A stretch of 64,000 nt of DNA from Nepenthes gracilis. Lineage: Eukaryota > Streptophyta > Magnoliopsida > Caryophyllales > Nepenthaceae. The notes under the pieces were generated by a model. The model made no database searches and was not told the origin of the DNA. It worked only from the letters and a program-made list of their open reading frames with translations. The translations under genes were made by a program, and so were the position numbers. The DNA is taken from positions 9,261,991 through 9,325,990 of the forward strand of contig BSYO01000024.1 in the NCBI GenBank assembly GCA_033239525.1. The letters run 5' to 3'. Position 1 is the stretch's first letter, and every line of letters begins with the position of its first letter. Shown here in pieces: positions 34,445-46,200 of the stretch.

Positions 34445-34800
34445 GCCCTACCCACTTTCATACCTACTGTGCACCTGAATCGCGCCCAAGCACCTTTTCT
34501 GAGAGGCTACGTGCTCGATTAGCACACAAGTCCCATTTCCAGTACGTTGGCACCCACTACGTGCTCGATCAATGCTTGAACCCCATTTCTAATAACTTGG
34601 CGCCCGTGACTTACCCGTCCAGTGCTCGAGCCCCGTTTCGAATATGTATACTCTCATTGCTCGCCTAACCCTCGTTCGAGCGTCAAATCCAGTATATCTC
34701 ATGCTAGAAACTCGCTTGAGCCCTGCTTAAGCACTGAGGGATGTAGCCCATGAAACCCTAAGCACACCCGCCGTGTACTCGAGCCGCGCTCGAGCCATCA
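34445..34800 (+). repeat. Sirevirus 5' LTR, second part (truncated)
   Basis: It continues the 5' LTR after LTR C: CTCGAG/GCTCGA-rich U3 sequence matching 41070-41430 (for example GAAACCCTAAGCA in both). The match ends near 34800, so the rest of the LTR, the PBS, gag, PR and most of IN are deleted. Confidence 0.7.
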
Positions 34801-36600
34801 ACGTCGTTGTGGATGATGTCCCCGATAGCAACCTGAAACTAGTGATTACCCCAATAAATGAGGTGATCAAATTGAGTATCCTCTAGATTTAGCCTTGATT
34901 GATATTCCAAAATAGACAACGATTGTCGTCCCTATTAAGAAACTCTCAACTAGAGTTAAATTAAATCATCCAAAAGACTTCATTCTGGGTGATCTAAGTG
35001 AAGGTATGAGATTGCGTCCCCAATAAATGACATGCTCGCTTATACTTATCATATATCTCACTTAAAATCAAAAAAAGGTTAAAGAGGCCCAAACTAATGA
35101 ATGTTGGATCAATATCATTCATGAGAAATTAAACCAATTTGTTAAAAGTGACATGTGGCCCTTAGTTCCCCGACCCAACCATACCAATGCCATTGGAATC
35201 AAGTAGATATTTAAAAATAAAACCAATAAAAATGACAACATTACCCATAATAAAACTCGTCTTGTCTCTCAAGGATGCACACAAGTGAAGGGCATCGATT
35301 ACGACGAGACTTTTACTCTTGTGGCGCATCTTAAATCTATTAGAATCTTATTTCCATTACTTGTACTATGAGTTTTAAATTCTATCAAATGGATGTTAAA
35401 AGTACTTTCCTGAATTTTATCATTCAAGAGGAAATCTTTGTTGAACAACCAAAGAGATTTATAGATCACGCGTTTTCGAACCATGTGTAAAAATTTAAAA
35501 AGGATTCATACGGTCTTAAGCAAGCTCCTAGAGTTTGGTACGAGCGTCTCACCTCCTACCTTAGTGAACATGGGCTTGTTTGGAGTAGTATTGATAAAAC
35601 TTTATTTATAAAAATAACAGAAAAATGTATGCTGGTTTCCCAAGTTTATGTTGATGACATTATTTTTTGTGCAACCGTTGACTCCCATGCTCATTCATTT
35701 GCTGATTGAATAATCTCTAAATTTAAAATGAGTATAATAGAAGAATTCATGTACTTCTTTAGTCTGCACATTAGGCAACTCTCTCATGGTATTTTCATCT
35801 CTCAAACCAAGTATGCCAAAGACCTTGTAAAACATTTTCGTCTTAGAAATGATAAACATACTCGAACACTCATAAGCACTTCCTCTAAATTGGATTGTGA
35901 TCTGACAAGAAAGAGTGTCGATCAAACTCTGTAGAAGTATGATCGGCAATCTTCTATACTTAACGGCTAGCAGACCCGACATTACATTTAGTGTCAGCGT
36001 CTGTACCTGATATTAATCTGATCCAAAAGAATCACATTCAAATGCCATCAAACGTATCATTTGTTATGTCAATGGGACATCTGACTATGGGATTTTTTAC
36101 ACCAAAGACTCAAAATTTACCTTGGTTGGATATTTCGATGCTGACTAGGTTGGAAACGCTAATAATCGTAAAAGTGCCTCTAATGGATATTTCTATGTCG
36201 GCTCTAACCCTGTAGTCTGGATGTGTAAGAAATAAAATTCCATCTCTTTGTCTATTGTGGAAGTCGAATACATAGCTGAGCAACTATTGCACACAACTCC
36301 TATAGATGAAACAAATACTTCTTAATTATGGTATTATCCGAGAACTATAATCATTTACTGTGACCATTAATATTTCAAAAAATCTTGTTAAGCACTCCCA
36401 AACTAAACATATCAATATTAGATATCATTTTATTCGTGAACTCGTTGAAACTCAGGTCATAGCCCTTAATCACAATCTATTTGAAAATCAATTGAACAAT
36501 ATTCTTACTAAACCCTTATATAGTATTCGTTTTGAATTTTTAAGAACGGCCATTAGTATTTGTTCTTCTCCTGCAGATTGATGTGTGTTGCATTTTTCTC
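34801..36600 (+). pseudogene. Sirevirus pol remnant: RT and RNase H
   Basis: Copia RT is read across frames: DMWPLVPRPNHTNAIG (about 35150), TRLVSQGCTQVKGIDYDETF (about 35253), an intact YVDD box (35647-35658, QVYVDDIIF), SKYAKDLVKHFRL, and RPDITFSV before RNase H. RNase H: SKNLVKHSQTKHINIRYHFI (about 36370) to SICSSPAD (36581). Several frameshifts and stops. Upstream domains are missing because the sequence joins almost directly to the truncated 5' LTR. The motif set fits Sireviruses, as do the env-like ORF and PPT series downstream. Confidence 0.8.
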
Positions 36601-37240
36601 AAAATAAAAATGGAAGAGAAGGAGAAAAATTCCTTATTCACTGTGCTCGATTAGCGCCTGCTTGGCGCTCGAGTGTTAAATCTAAAAGTGCACCGCCCAT
36701 TGGGTGCCTTAGTACCGCTCGAGCGCTATGGCCTGTCCCCTCTTTATCTTCAAGCGCATAGCGTGTGCACATTCAAACCCTCGCCTCTCTTCTCTCTCAC
36801 TCTGCACGATTTCTCTCCTTTTACCTCCTATCACTCCCAAAATCCTCCGATTCTGCATCACTTTTTCTTGATTTTGGGCTTTCTTTAAGTAATCTCCTCC
36901 TCTTTGGTTTTTTCCGATCATTGGTTTCCATTATGCCATTAATAGTGGTAGCACTGTTCACTGTCGAAATTCGATCAACCCCTTGTCCGCATAAGGTTTT
37001 CTTCATGTTTTGCTCAATTTCTTCATGCTTTCCTCAAATTTCAGTCAGATTCACCATTTTCATGCGGTTTTACTCAAGATTCACCATTTTACACATTTTT
37101 TGCTCTAGCCCCTCCATGTTCATTCTGTTTTCATCTAGTTTTGCCATAATTTTGCTCAATCTTCGGTGTTGCCAAAATTTCATTTTCTTGGTTTTGTCTG
37201 ATGTCAGATTTCCATTTCTAGTTTTTTTTTCTGCTGCTGC
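36601..37240 (+). other. Pol-to-env spacer of the Sirevirus
   Basis: Contains a short CTCGAGCG-rich stretch (36640-36730) like that of the LTR, then T/C-rich sequence (ORFs 36673-37247 are low-complexity). It ends in a pyrimidine-rich stretch and the (TAA)n repeat. It could be a leader or intron for env-like expression. No domain is seen. Confidence 0.45.
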
Positions 37241-37242
37241 TA

Positions 37243-37311
<69 letters not shown>
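37241..37311 (+). repeat. (TAA)n microsatellite
   Basis: About 23 consecutive TAA/ATA units just upstream of the env-like ORF. Confidence 0.97.
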
Positions 37312-37368
37312 GGGGCTGGTGTGGCTGTTGGGATATCTCTTAATTTCTTTTCTATTTATGTGTCACAG

Positions 37369-38507
37369 ATGTCAGCTCCACATAAATCCCTTACTTGCAA
37401 ATCCGTTGAGAAGCGTCACCGGTCGAGTGAGCTCTTTGCTCCTAATCGATTTATCAATGTTGAGGTTGAATACCTGTTCAATTTGCATATGTCTCAAAGG
37501 CAACTTTACCTTGAAGGGAAGTTGACCTTGCTTCCCTTGACCCGTCCATATCTTCTGTGTTCATGGACCTCCATTGGGAGTTGATCATTACCAATCTGAT
37601 TGCCCCTTCTTTTAATTTAATAATTCTATTCAAATATTCACGATTATCAACTTTATTTTCTACCTTTTTGAGAGGGCGTCACCTCCAAATTACCTCAGAC
37701 ATGATCGCTTGGGTTGTCAATCTTCCTCGGGTGGAAAATTTCGATTATCCTTACACCCCGTGTTCCATATCACGCCACCACATGATCACTTCTTTTCTTC
37801 ATGGCTCTCCCATCGAATGGAATGGAAGGTCATTCAAAACCAAGTATCTCTCCCCTCAGAGGATGGTTGTGAGTCAGATTATGCTAACTAATACTTTTCT
37901 AGTATCTCACTTCTCTTCCATCCCTCTTGGTAAGGCCTTATTTTTTTATACTCTCTTGAGTGGGCGGCCTATTGATATATCGTCCCACTTATGTTCTCAC
38001 ATTTTAACTCATTTTGAGTCCAAAAAGGATGACAATCTTTAACATGATTGTCTCATTCAGTGGCTGGTTGAGGGTTTAAGAGTGTCATTTCCCAATCTCC
38101 CTCATCTACTGCTTGAACAATCCATTATCCATACTACATTTGCCAAAATCCAGTCGCACACTCATCGCTCCTTCTCGAATCCCACCGATCCTCTTGATGA
38201 GCCCCTCCCTGTGATGCCTCTTTTCCCGACCATGGGTGGCCCGTCTATTTCTAGTTCGTCCTACCCTGATCCCTCGTATTCTGGTCCGTCTGCTGCTCCC
38301 GGGCACTCTACCTCTTCCTCCTTTGCACTTATGGGTCAACTTTTTCAGTTTACCGATCGACTCTATTCTTCTTAGGAGCGTCTCTATGGTTCTCACACCC
38401 TATTGCAGTCAAATATGCTTGCCGGTTTTGAGCACCTTAATTCTCGCCTGGTCACTCAAGAGGATGAGCTCATTCATTTGAGGCAGCAGTTTTCTCGTCA
38501 TGAGTGA
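37369..38507 (+). pseudogene. Sirevirus env-like ORF (plant-transposon-protein type)
   Basis: Start ATG 37369, directly after TTTATGTGTCACAG (a good splice-acceptor sequence). The reading goes MSAPHKSLTCKSVEKRHRSS, RYLFNLHMSQRQLYLEG-like, a frameshift near 37550, then FLRGRHLQITSDMIAWVVNL, HGSPIEWNGRSF and LLSGRPIDISSHLCSHILTH. A Ser/Pro-rich tail (38160-38330) and a coiled coil (LVTQEDELIHLRQQF) lead to TGA 38507. Known: Sireviruses carry an extra ORF after pol, called env-like by position. The central part resembles the 'putative plant transposon protein' domain. No signal peptide or clear membrane segment is visible, and its role is unknown. At least one frameshift and a few stops. Confidence 0.72.
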
Positions 38508-38552
38508 TATCTTCACTTTGGCCGTTAGTGACAAAAAGGAGGAGATGACTTT

Positions 38553-38676
38553 GCTAGGGGGAGCTACATTCAGTTTGTTTTGTTAGGGGGAGTGTTTAGC
38601 TTGTTTTGTTAGGGGGAGACTTGTATTCTGTTGATTCATGTTTCTTAATTATATTATCTATTTGCTAGGAGGAGAC
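38553..38676 (+). other. Serial polypurine tracts of the Sirevirus
   Basis: GCTAGGGGGAGC (about 38554), TTAGGGGGAGTG (about 38583), TTAGGGGGAGAC (about 38609) and CTAGGAGGAGAC (about 38665) follow the env-like stop. Multiple PPTs are a described hallmark of Sireviruses. Confidence 0.85.
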
Positions 38677-38687
38677 TTATGCACTAT

Positions 38688-40642
38688 TGTTGTGATGAAG
38701 CATGTTATTTTTCTTTTTTAATAACCTTCATCAAAATCATATAAAACTAATGCCCATAATTAAATAATATAAAATTTATGTAGAAAATTAGGTAAAATTT
38801 TCTCTAAAATGAATAAAAATCATACATACAACCTGTATAAATAATCCTGCACAAAGCATATAAACATCTAGACATTTATATCTACCATAACACATACACG
38901 AGACCAACAAATGCCATATCATCTATAATTTCAATATAGCACTCCTTAACTACTAGGTTAGATCTAAATAGAGATACCATTTAGGCTAAAACAGATCCAA
39001 AGTTAATATTGTGAAAGTAGAACTAGACCCATAAATAACTTGCGAAAGTATAATAATAATCCATAATAATAAACAATATATTATAACACAATTAATACAT
39101 AACCCTACTCTAACTTGACACTTTATATTTCAATACATTAAACATATCCAAAACTCTAAGCTTCCGAAGTTCAGCAATTCCTCTCTAGCCAAAATCCCCT
39201 CTCCTTACTCTATCTAATTGGGTATCAACTCGTGACTCTCATCTGGAAGGAAGAAGCAAGAGTGAGTTAACAACTCAACAAGTACATCATAATAAAAAAA
39301 TATATAATAATAACGAAATTAAACAGAAGAGAGATGCATGATTTGTTCCCTATTCCTTTAGTTTATTCTTGTGCCTTATTTTAGTTATTAATTTTATGTC
39401 GAAAGCTTATTTCGTTTGGGCGGTCAAGATCAGTAGGCCTCACTGACAAATGAGTGGTTGATCGTGACCCGGATTGTGTGCACCTATACAATCAAAGGTC
39501 CATCCTCCTCCTATTATGGACCCAGAGACGGGTCGTCTACATACAATTTCTATAGACAGGGCCATCTGTCGCCCAGCGGTTCCAATACAAACCGTAACAT
39601 TTCACTATAACATACTAAGACATGCTAAGAATACCACCCGCGATATAATACGGCCAGAGTAATCCATAAGTTTCTACTATAATATTTTGACATGTCTAAA
39701 TTTGTTATCCATAACCCTTGATCCGAATACTTATTTAATAGGAAATTTTATTCTCGAGTACAAAATCCTTTATTCCCACTCTACTAGATAACGTTCCAAA
39801 AATCAATCAGTCCAAAAGTCCATCTCTCGATTACAGAATTTTCTCCATCATCGAATTTCCTTTCCTTTTTGCAAACGCATCCTAGAATTTTGGCAAATAG
39901 GTTTTCATCTAAAATTATCAAATCAGATATTCAATCGATAAATTAACTTATATGGGTTATGGGTAATGATAATCTAGTCCCAATTTAAGCAAAAACCCTA
40001 AATTTTCGTAGGTATAGAGGTACCAGGCGCGGATGAATAGTGCCGCACTGGAGTTAGTGTTTTCGTTGTTCGAAAATTGATCAAATCTACAAATTTGAGT
40101 ATAGAATTTAAATATATGCATGCTTGGGTCTTAGGAATCATAAAATATAAGCTTAATCGGGTATCAAAACGAGGATACCCGAAATAAATGGAATAAAAGT
40201 ACAAGAAAACGAAAGAGGAGGGTATGAGTGCAATTGTCTCGTTCCGATTTATCACTTTTTTAACTGGCTCTCAAATGGATTTGGACTTGGGAGCTTCGTT
40301 CTCCCCTTCTCTCTCTAGTCTTCACGCTCACTCTCTCTCTAGAAATAAAAAATAGTCGAGAATATCGCGCTGAAACCCCTCGCGCCAAATTTATATCGCG
40401 GCGTGAGCACGCCGGGTTCTCGATCGCCTAGCGGGTGCGGGGCATTCTTTTTTTGGTGCTACCTTTCGCGCTCAATCGCACGGCAGGCGCCATACTGCTG
40501 GTAGCGTACCAGCAAGTAGTAGCCCGCTTTCATCCGATTTTTACTTCTAATACATATTTTTTCACATACATTAAACTTAGTCTTGATCATTATGATATTA
40601 ATTACTTCCTAATAATTGTGTTTTGAAAATCAGGACCTCACA
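38688..40642 (-). mobile_element. LTR D: Gypsy solo LTR in minus orientation
   Basis: Minus-strand start TGTGAGGTCCTGATTTTC (40642) and end ...CTTCATCACAACA (38688). It aligns with LTR B at the start (TGTAATGATCC), in the leader (GAGAGCCAGTTAAAAA and GTGATA) and at the end (AGAGAAAATT, ATTATTTAATTAT, GGCATTAGTT). The middle (39420-39720) is the inverse of LTR C (CAAATGAG, CCGGATTGTGTGCACC). Flanks ACTAT and ATCAT are a degenerate TSD at best. 1955 bp without gag or pol. Confidence 0.72.
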
Positions 40643-40949
40643 ATCATTATCTATTTCCTGATTATGTTATTTGATTCCTCTTACAATAACTTAGTTGTTA
40701 TTTATTTGTGTACTGTGCTTTTCTCTATTCTTATACTAACCATTGTTGAACAAGTACAAGAGCTATAGTTTTGGGATGATAGCTCTTTTATAATTTTTTG
40801 TACTTTACTTGTATTGTGTCTGGTGTCTACTAGGTGTAGATTTTTATATACATAAAATTTATCTTGGTGGTATCTGAATCCGTGATTCTCTTATATTTTG
40901 TTTTATATTTTGGATAAAGTTTTGTCACGGAATTACCAAAAGAAGAGAT
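40643..40949 (+). other. Sirevirus 3' untranslated region and final PPT
   Basis: The last 100 bp (CTTGGTGGTATCTGAATCCG ... GTCACGGAATTACC) closely match the equivalent stretch of the TR-GAG element read on its minus strand. The PPT position reads AAAAGAAGAGAT (40938-40949), weaker than AAAGGGGGAGAT there. Confidence 0.75.
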
Positions 40950-42109
40950 TGTTAGACTCATTTATGTGTTGGCATATTTCATAACCGTGTCAGGTCTGTT
41001 GCCGGCATCGATTGTATTCTACTAAAAATCTGCATTAGAATGTATCGCTTGCCATTTGCTAAAGTGCCCTATCCAATTCTATACTTGCCGTGTGCTTGAA
41101 CTGCGCCTAAGCTCCTTTCCCAAGAGGCTTTGCCTGTTACACACTTGTGTGAGCTCAAGCCCTATTTCCAGTACGTTGGCACATGCTAGATGCTCGATTA
41201 GCGCTCGAGGCCCCTTATTTCTAGTAACCTGGCGCCTGCGGCTCACCCGCCTAGCATTCGAGCCCCTTTTCTAGTATGCATGAGCCTGCTACTCGCCTAA
41301 CCCTCGTTCGAGTGCCAAATCCAGTAGTCCTTGTGCTCAAAACTTGCTCATGCCCCGCTCGAGCACCAAGAGATGCATCCCACGAAACCCTAAGCATGCT
41401 TGTCGTGTGCTCGTGCAGCGCTTGAGTACCACGATGTGCATTTCACCAATGGTCATATTTTTGACATAGATTTTTGAATCTCCCTATATTATTTCATTTA
41501 CTCTAACTTTTTGCTTGAGTTTTTGACGATCGTTTCAAAACAAAATCAAATCTTGCATATTTTTACATTGCTCCACTTAAGAAAACTTAATTTTGACAAT
41601 CATGCTTTCCAGCCAAAGTTTTCTCAGCACATTGCATTTTACCCTTTACACCTCTTCTAACCTATTAACCTTTGTTGGTGACGTCGGTGGTGTGAAAATT
41701 GGGATCTAGTGGTGTATGACAATTCAAGCTATTCGTAAGAAAAAATTAACTTAAAGACCAGAAGGTGTCTGATTTCATTGTTGTTGACAAATCGAATGAG
41801 TTTTTTTGGTAGAAATTACAAAATGTGAGTAAGTTGGCTAGTTTAGTATATTTATATCATATGTTTATTTTCATAGTGCATAACTTTCTTGACCGTTAAA
41901 ATCTAGAGGGTTTTTCTCAATAGATGTGGTTATTAAAATTTCTCTTCGTCACAAAAAATCACATATTTATTTTTCTTACTTTCATTATTTACTATTTACA
42001 TCTGAATTAGAGTATATTTTATGTGTGTTATATATTAAACGATTATTATTTCGTAAATCTATTGAGGGGTCAAAACATTCTTGTAATTCAAAACGATTTG
42101 TTTCTTTCA
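40950..42109 (+). repeat. Sirevirus 3' LTR
   Basis: 1160 bp, TGTTAGACTCATTTATG to GATTTGTTTCTTTCA. U3 holds a GCTCGA-rich stretch (41080-41430). The U5 part aligns with the TR-GAG LTR (TTTTCATAGTGCAT, GTTTTTCTC, CTTCGTCAC, GGGGTC). Followed by TGTAT, the TSD partner. Confidence 0.82.
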
Positions 42110-43289
42110 TGTATGTATATATATATATACATACACATACATACATTGAAAAATGTGAAAATGCCAATGACAATAATCATATATAAAATATTAAAAAGTA
42201 AGAACAAAAATAAGAACTAATGGGTAGTAATAATCTGATCAGTTAGGATTGAATATCGAAGGTCGAATCGTAAATGCTTGCCCCATAGTTCGGGCCATAT
42301 GCTCCTATTCCAAACCTGTAAATGTGTTGACTACATATTAGATCCCATAAATGGGAACAAATATCACTTTTCTAACTCAAAAGATATTAGGTAATAACAT
42401 TCACTTAAAATTAATATAATATGATATATCTGAATATATTATATAAATTTTTTTTACAGTGGCTCTTATTTAGATAAAAGAAAAACCCTACACGATTGAA
42501 CAAATTTCCAAAATTCAAAAAGCAAATGTTTTAAATTTAATCTAATTGTACAGTGTTTCCTTGAACTATTGTATAAAAGAAGGCATATAAGACTAAAATA
42601 CTCAATAAATTCAAACTTTCTTCACAATGTGATTGAAATAAGGCACAGGCCACTAAAATCTCATAAAATATGAATAACATTAACATGCATGCTAATCAAA
42701 ATTAGTAAGAACAATAAAATACCAAATACAAGTACAAATTAAAAAGAATCAAGAAGAATATTTTAATAATAAATAAAAAAAATGGCTTAAATATACTTGC
42801 CTTAGGTTGAAATTACAAATATCTAACTTGAAATCACTTCAAAATCACCTTCCCTTCATTTTTGTTTTCTTCTCTCTCTTCTCTTTTGAATTATCTAGAA
42901 AAATGATTGAAATTAAAATCCTCAAATATACAAATTGGTATATAAACATTAGACGTATGCCCATCAGGTGTGAGATTATTATATTGTTGGCACATGTGCA
43001 TCCATGTGTGGCATAAGGTGCACATTTACTATTATTGGCGCATATGCACTCATTATGTGCACATGAAGCATGGCTTCTACTGCCATGCAAGCACGAGGCC
43101 CTTTTCTACTCTCCTTAGGTGACCCAATAGTTCTATCCACGCTTGAGCAATGCATATATGTGGTTTAGACACTGATTCTCTTCCCATAATTATTTAATTT
43201 TTCATACGAAAACACAATTATTTGTAATAATTTATTTAATTTAATTAATTTCTAACATAATAAAGCATTTTTAGAGACTAGGTGTTATA
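42110..43289 (-). repeat. 3' LTR of Gypsy element E, proximal part
   Basis: Minus-strand start TATAACACC (43289; from TGTAACACC), preceded by TATATAAATTT, GATGAAATTT-like and AAGAGAAAT sequence that matches the stretch before the 3' LTR of H (63320-63363). A leader region at 42785-42900 (CTTCTCTCTCTTCTCTTTTG on +) corresponds to the purine-rich leader of the other Gypsy LTRs. It begins with a (TA)/(CATA) microsatellite at 42114-42150. Two diverged GCACATGTGCAT-type units lie at 42975-43065. Confidence 0.6.
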
Positions 43290-46200
43290 ATTTCTCTTAT
43301 TATGAAATTTCATTCTCTAAATTTATATACCTCAATGATAGAATAGGTGTGAATATTTATTTAGAATTTTGTCTTCTTACTCACAAGCGACTTCTTCAAA
43401 TATGTGATTTCTTCACAGCACTTTTACTAGAGAGATCACCTTGTTATAGAGAATTTGATGTCCCCTCAAAATTTGAACTAATTCTCCACATATGTCAAAT
43501 CATTATTAATCATCAAAGGTTCGTAGTTGAAGACATGGGAAGGGGTTGAATAGATACTTTTAAAGTATTGAAACATAGAATACATCATAAAAATCCACCA
43601 AGTTATGAGATAAAGCTAACATATAAATTACATCTTCGATTTGCTGTAAGATCTTGATCAATTCAATAACCATTGCATTGATAGAAGTACATGATTATTC
43701 ACTTCAAAACTCAAATCAAGTCCCTTATGATCTTGTAACTCTTCCGTCAATTTTGTGTTACTTGAAATCGGTCTTGAATTAATTGAATATTATTAGAAGT
43801 TTCCTAAATTAATTATAAATCTAAAAGCCTTCAATTGCCTATCGCCTTCCAATTAATTAGAGATCGACATCTCCTTCCATAGAAAGCTTTAAAAAGTACA
43901 GCATCAATAATTGTTTGATAGTTATTGTTATAAACAAATTCGACCAATAGCAAATAATTCTCCCAATTATCTTTGATTTTAAAAGTTGAATATCTGAGTA
44001 TATCTTTCAAAATTTGAATTATCCACTTAGATTGTTCATCTATTTATGAATAAAAGGTTACACTTAAGTTCATTTTCATATCCAGTTCTTAATGTGAGCT
44101 TTTTAAAATTTTAATACGAATCCCAAATCTCAATCTAATATAATGGGCACTGAAACTCTATACCATCTTACAATTTTATTGATGAAGAGTTGTGCTAAGG
44201 AATCCCTTAAAAACATAGTTCTTACCATTATCAAGTGCTTTACTTTAGTTATCTGATCTATTATCACCTAAGCGGTATCATAATTCCTAATTGTCCTAGA
44301 TCACCAAACCACAAAATTCATAATAATATACTCCGACTTCTAGTTAAGAGTAGGCAAGGGTTGCAAAAGTCTTGGTGACTTTCGGTGCTTAACTTTGATT
44401 TATTGAAAAGTGAGTATTATTCTATAAAAATTGTTATTTCTCTATTCATATTTCTCCACTAAATGAGCTTTCTTAAGCTTTTATACATCTTATTAATTTC
44501 CTAGTGGATGCTATACCTGGCTCATTGGTCTTTATTCAAAATTTTTTTTCTTTTAATTCTTCAATATTAAACACACAAATACGATTTTAAAATTGAAAAA
44601 TTCTATCAACATGAATATTGTAATCCCCTCGTGATTCTCTATTCAAATCTCCAATAACCTCATTAAAATAGGATTTTCTACTTGTATTCCTTCAATCTTC
44701 TCAAGGATTATTGATTGCATATGAAAATAGGACAAAATCATATTTGTACTTGGCAAATGTAGCCAAATGTTGCAATCCTTCATTTCATCCAATATTTCTC
44801 ATTATTTAATTATCATGTAGGCTAATATGCTGACTAATTTATGATTTAATTCATCCATAATTACATTTTTTTTAGGTTGATAATAAATCTCACAATTATA
44901 TTCTTTGAGCAAATCTATCTAACATCATTGCCTCATATTTGGTACCTTTTATGAGAATAAATATTTTAAATAATTGTGCTCAAAGCATATCACAATTTTC
45001 TTGCCATATAAATAACCCCTTCAAATTTCGAAGCTAAAACAACTGAAGCAAACTTCAAATTGTGTATGGGAGAATTTTGCTTGTAAGTTTAAAATACCTT
45101 GACTATAAGTGATAAGCTTCCTGTTTTGGATTAATATATAGGCCAAACCTTTCTTTAATGTATCATAATAAATAGCAAAGTCTCCAATTCCTTTAGAAAT
45201 CACCAAAATTAGTGTAGAAGCCAAATGGCCCTTCAATTCTCGAAAAATTCTTTCACATTCATCATCCCAACGAAACACCACCCTCTTATTGATCAAAGTG
45301 TTAAAGGCATTGCAATCCCTAAAAAGGTTTTAGTAAACATCTTTAGTACCCAACAAAACCAATGAAATTATGAACCTCAATAATATTTTTTGGTGGTTCT
45401 TAATTGTAACTGCTTCTACCTTCTCCGGCTTAACTACAACTCCACCCTTCGAAACAATGTGACCTAAGAAGGCCATCCATTCAAGTCAAAACTCACATTT
45501 CTTTAATTTTTTGATGTCTATCTCTAATGGTTTGCATTGTAAATCTCAAATGTACTTTATACTTTCAAAATTCCTCAAGTAGATCAGGATATCATAATGA
45601 AAACCCTAATGAAATGATCGATATTTATTTAGAATACTTGATTTATTGAATCCATAAATGCTACGAAAGCATTAGTAAAACTAAATAATATCAAAAATCT
45701 ATAGTGGTCATACCTAATCTAAAAACTTTCTTAGCTATGTCTTCCTTGATTTTCAATTAATAGTACCCCAAATGAAGATAGATTTTGGACAAAATTTGTA
45801 CTCCATGTAGTTGGTCAAATAAGTTATCTATTTTTGGTAGTGGATATTTGATCTTGATTTTTATTTTATTCAACTCCTGATAGTTGATACATGACCTCAT
45901 CAATTCATATTTCTTCTTTATAAACAATACAAGAACTCCCCAATTGAACACACTTGGCTAGATACATCCTATTTCTAAGTACTTTTACAATTGTTACTTC
46001 AACCCCCTTAACTCTGTTTAGGTATCATCCTATATGGAGCTTTAGAAATGTATATAGATATCGGCACCATGTCGATAGCAAATTTAATTTCTCTATTTGG
46101 CAACACACCTAGCAAATCTTTTGAAAAAAAATCATAAATTCTTGCATTACCAGTATCTCTTCAATTGGAACACTGTGGTTCCTAGCAAACATAATATAAG

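Larger units (their letters stand above)
31364..42109 (+). mobile_element. Sirevirus (Copia) with env-like ORF, internally deleted and nested
   Basis: LTRs start TGTTAGACTCATTTATG at 31364 and 40950. Interior: RT and RNase H remnants, an env-like ORF, serial AGGGGGAG tracts, and a final PPT-like AAAAGAAGAGAT before the 3' LTR. Flanks TATAT (31359-31363) and TGTAT (42110-42114) form a TSD with one change. Gag, protease and most of integrase are gone, together with part of the 5' LTR. It sits in the 3' LTR of element E and is itself interrupted by LTR C (31485-34444) and LTR D (38688-40642). The 3' end (PPT, LTR start, U5) is clearly related to the TR-GAG element at 9023-13419. Confidence 0.85.

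Noticed and set aside
38736..40647. ATCAT/ATCAT as the TSD of LTR D (left end at 38741)
   Set aside because: The alignment of D with the end of LTR B continues left to 38688 (..CATCACAACA), so the matching pentamer at 38736 is inside the LTR.
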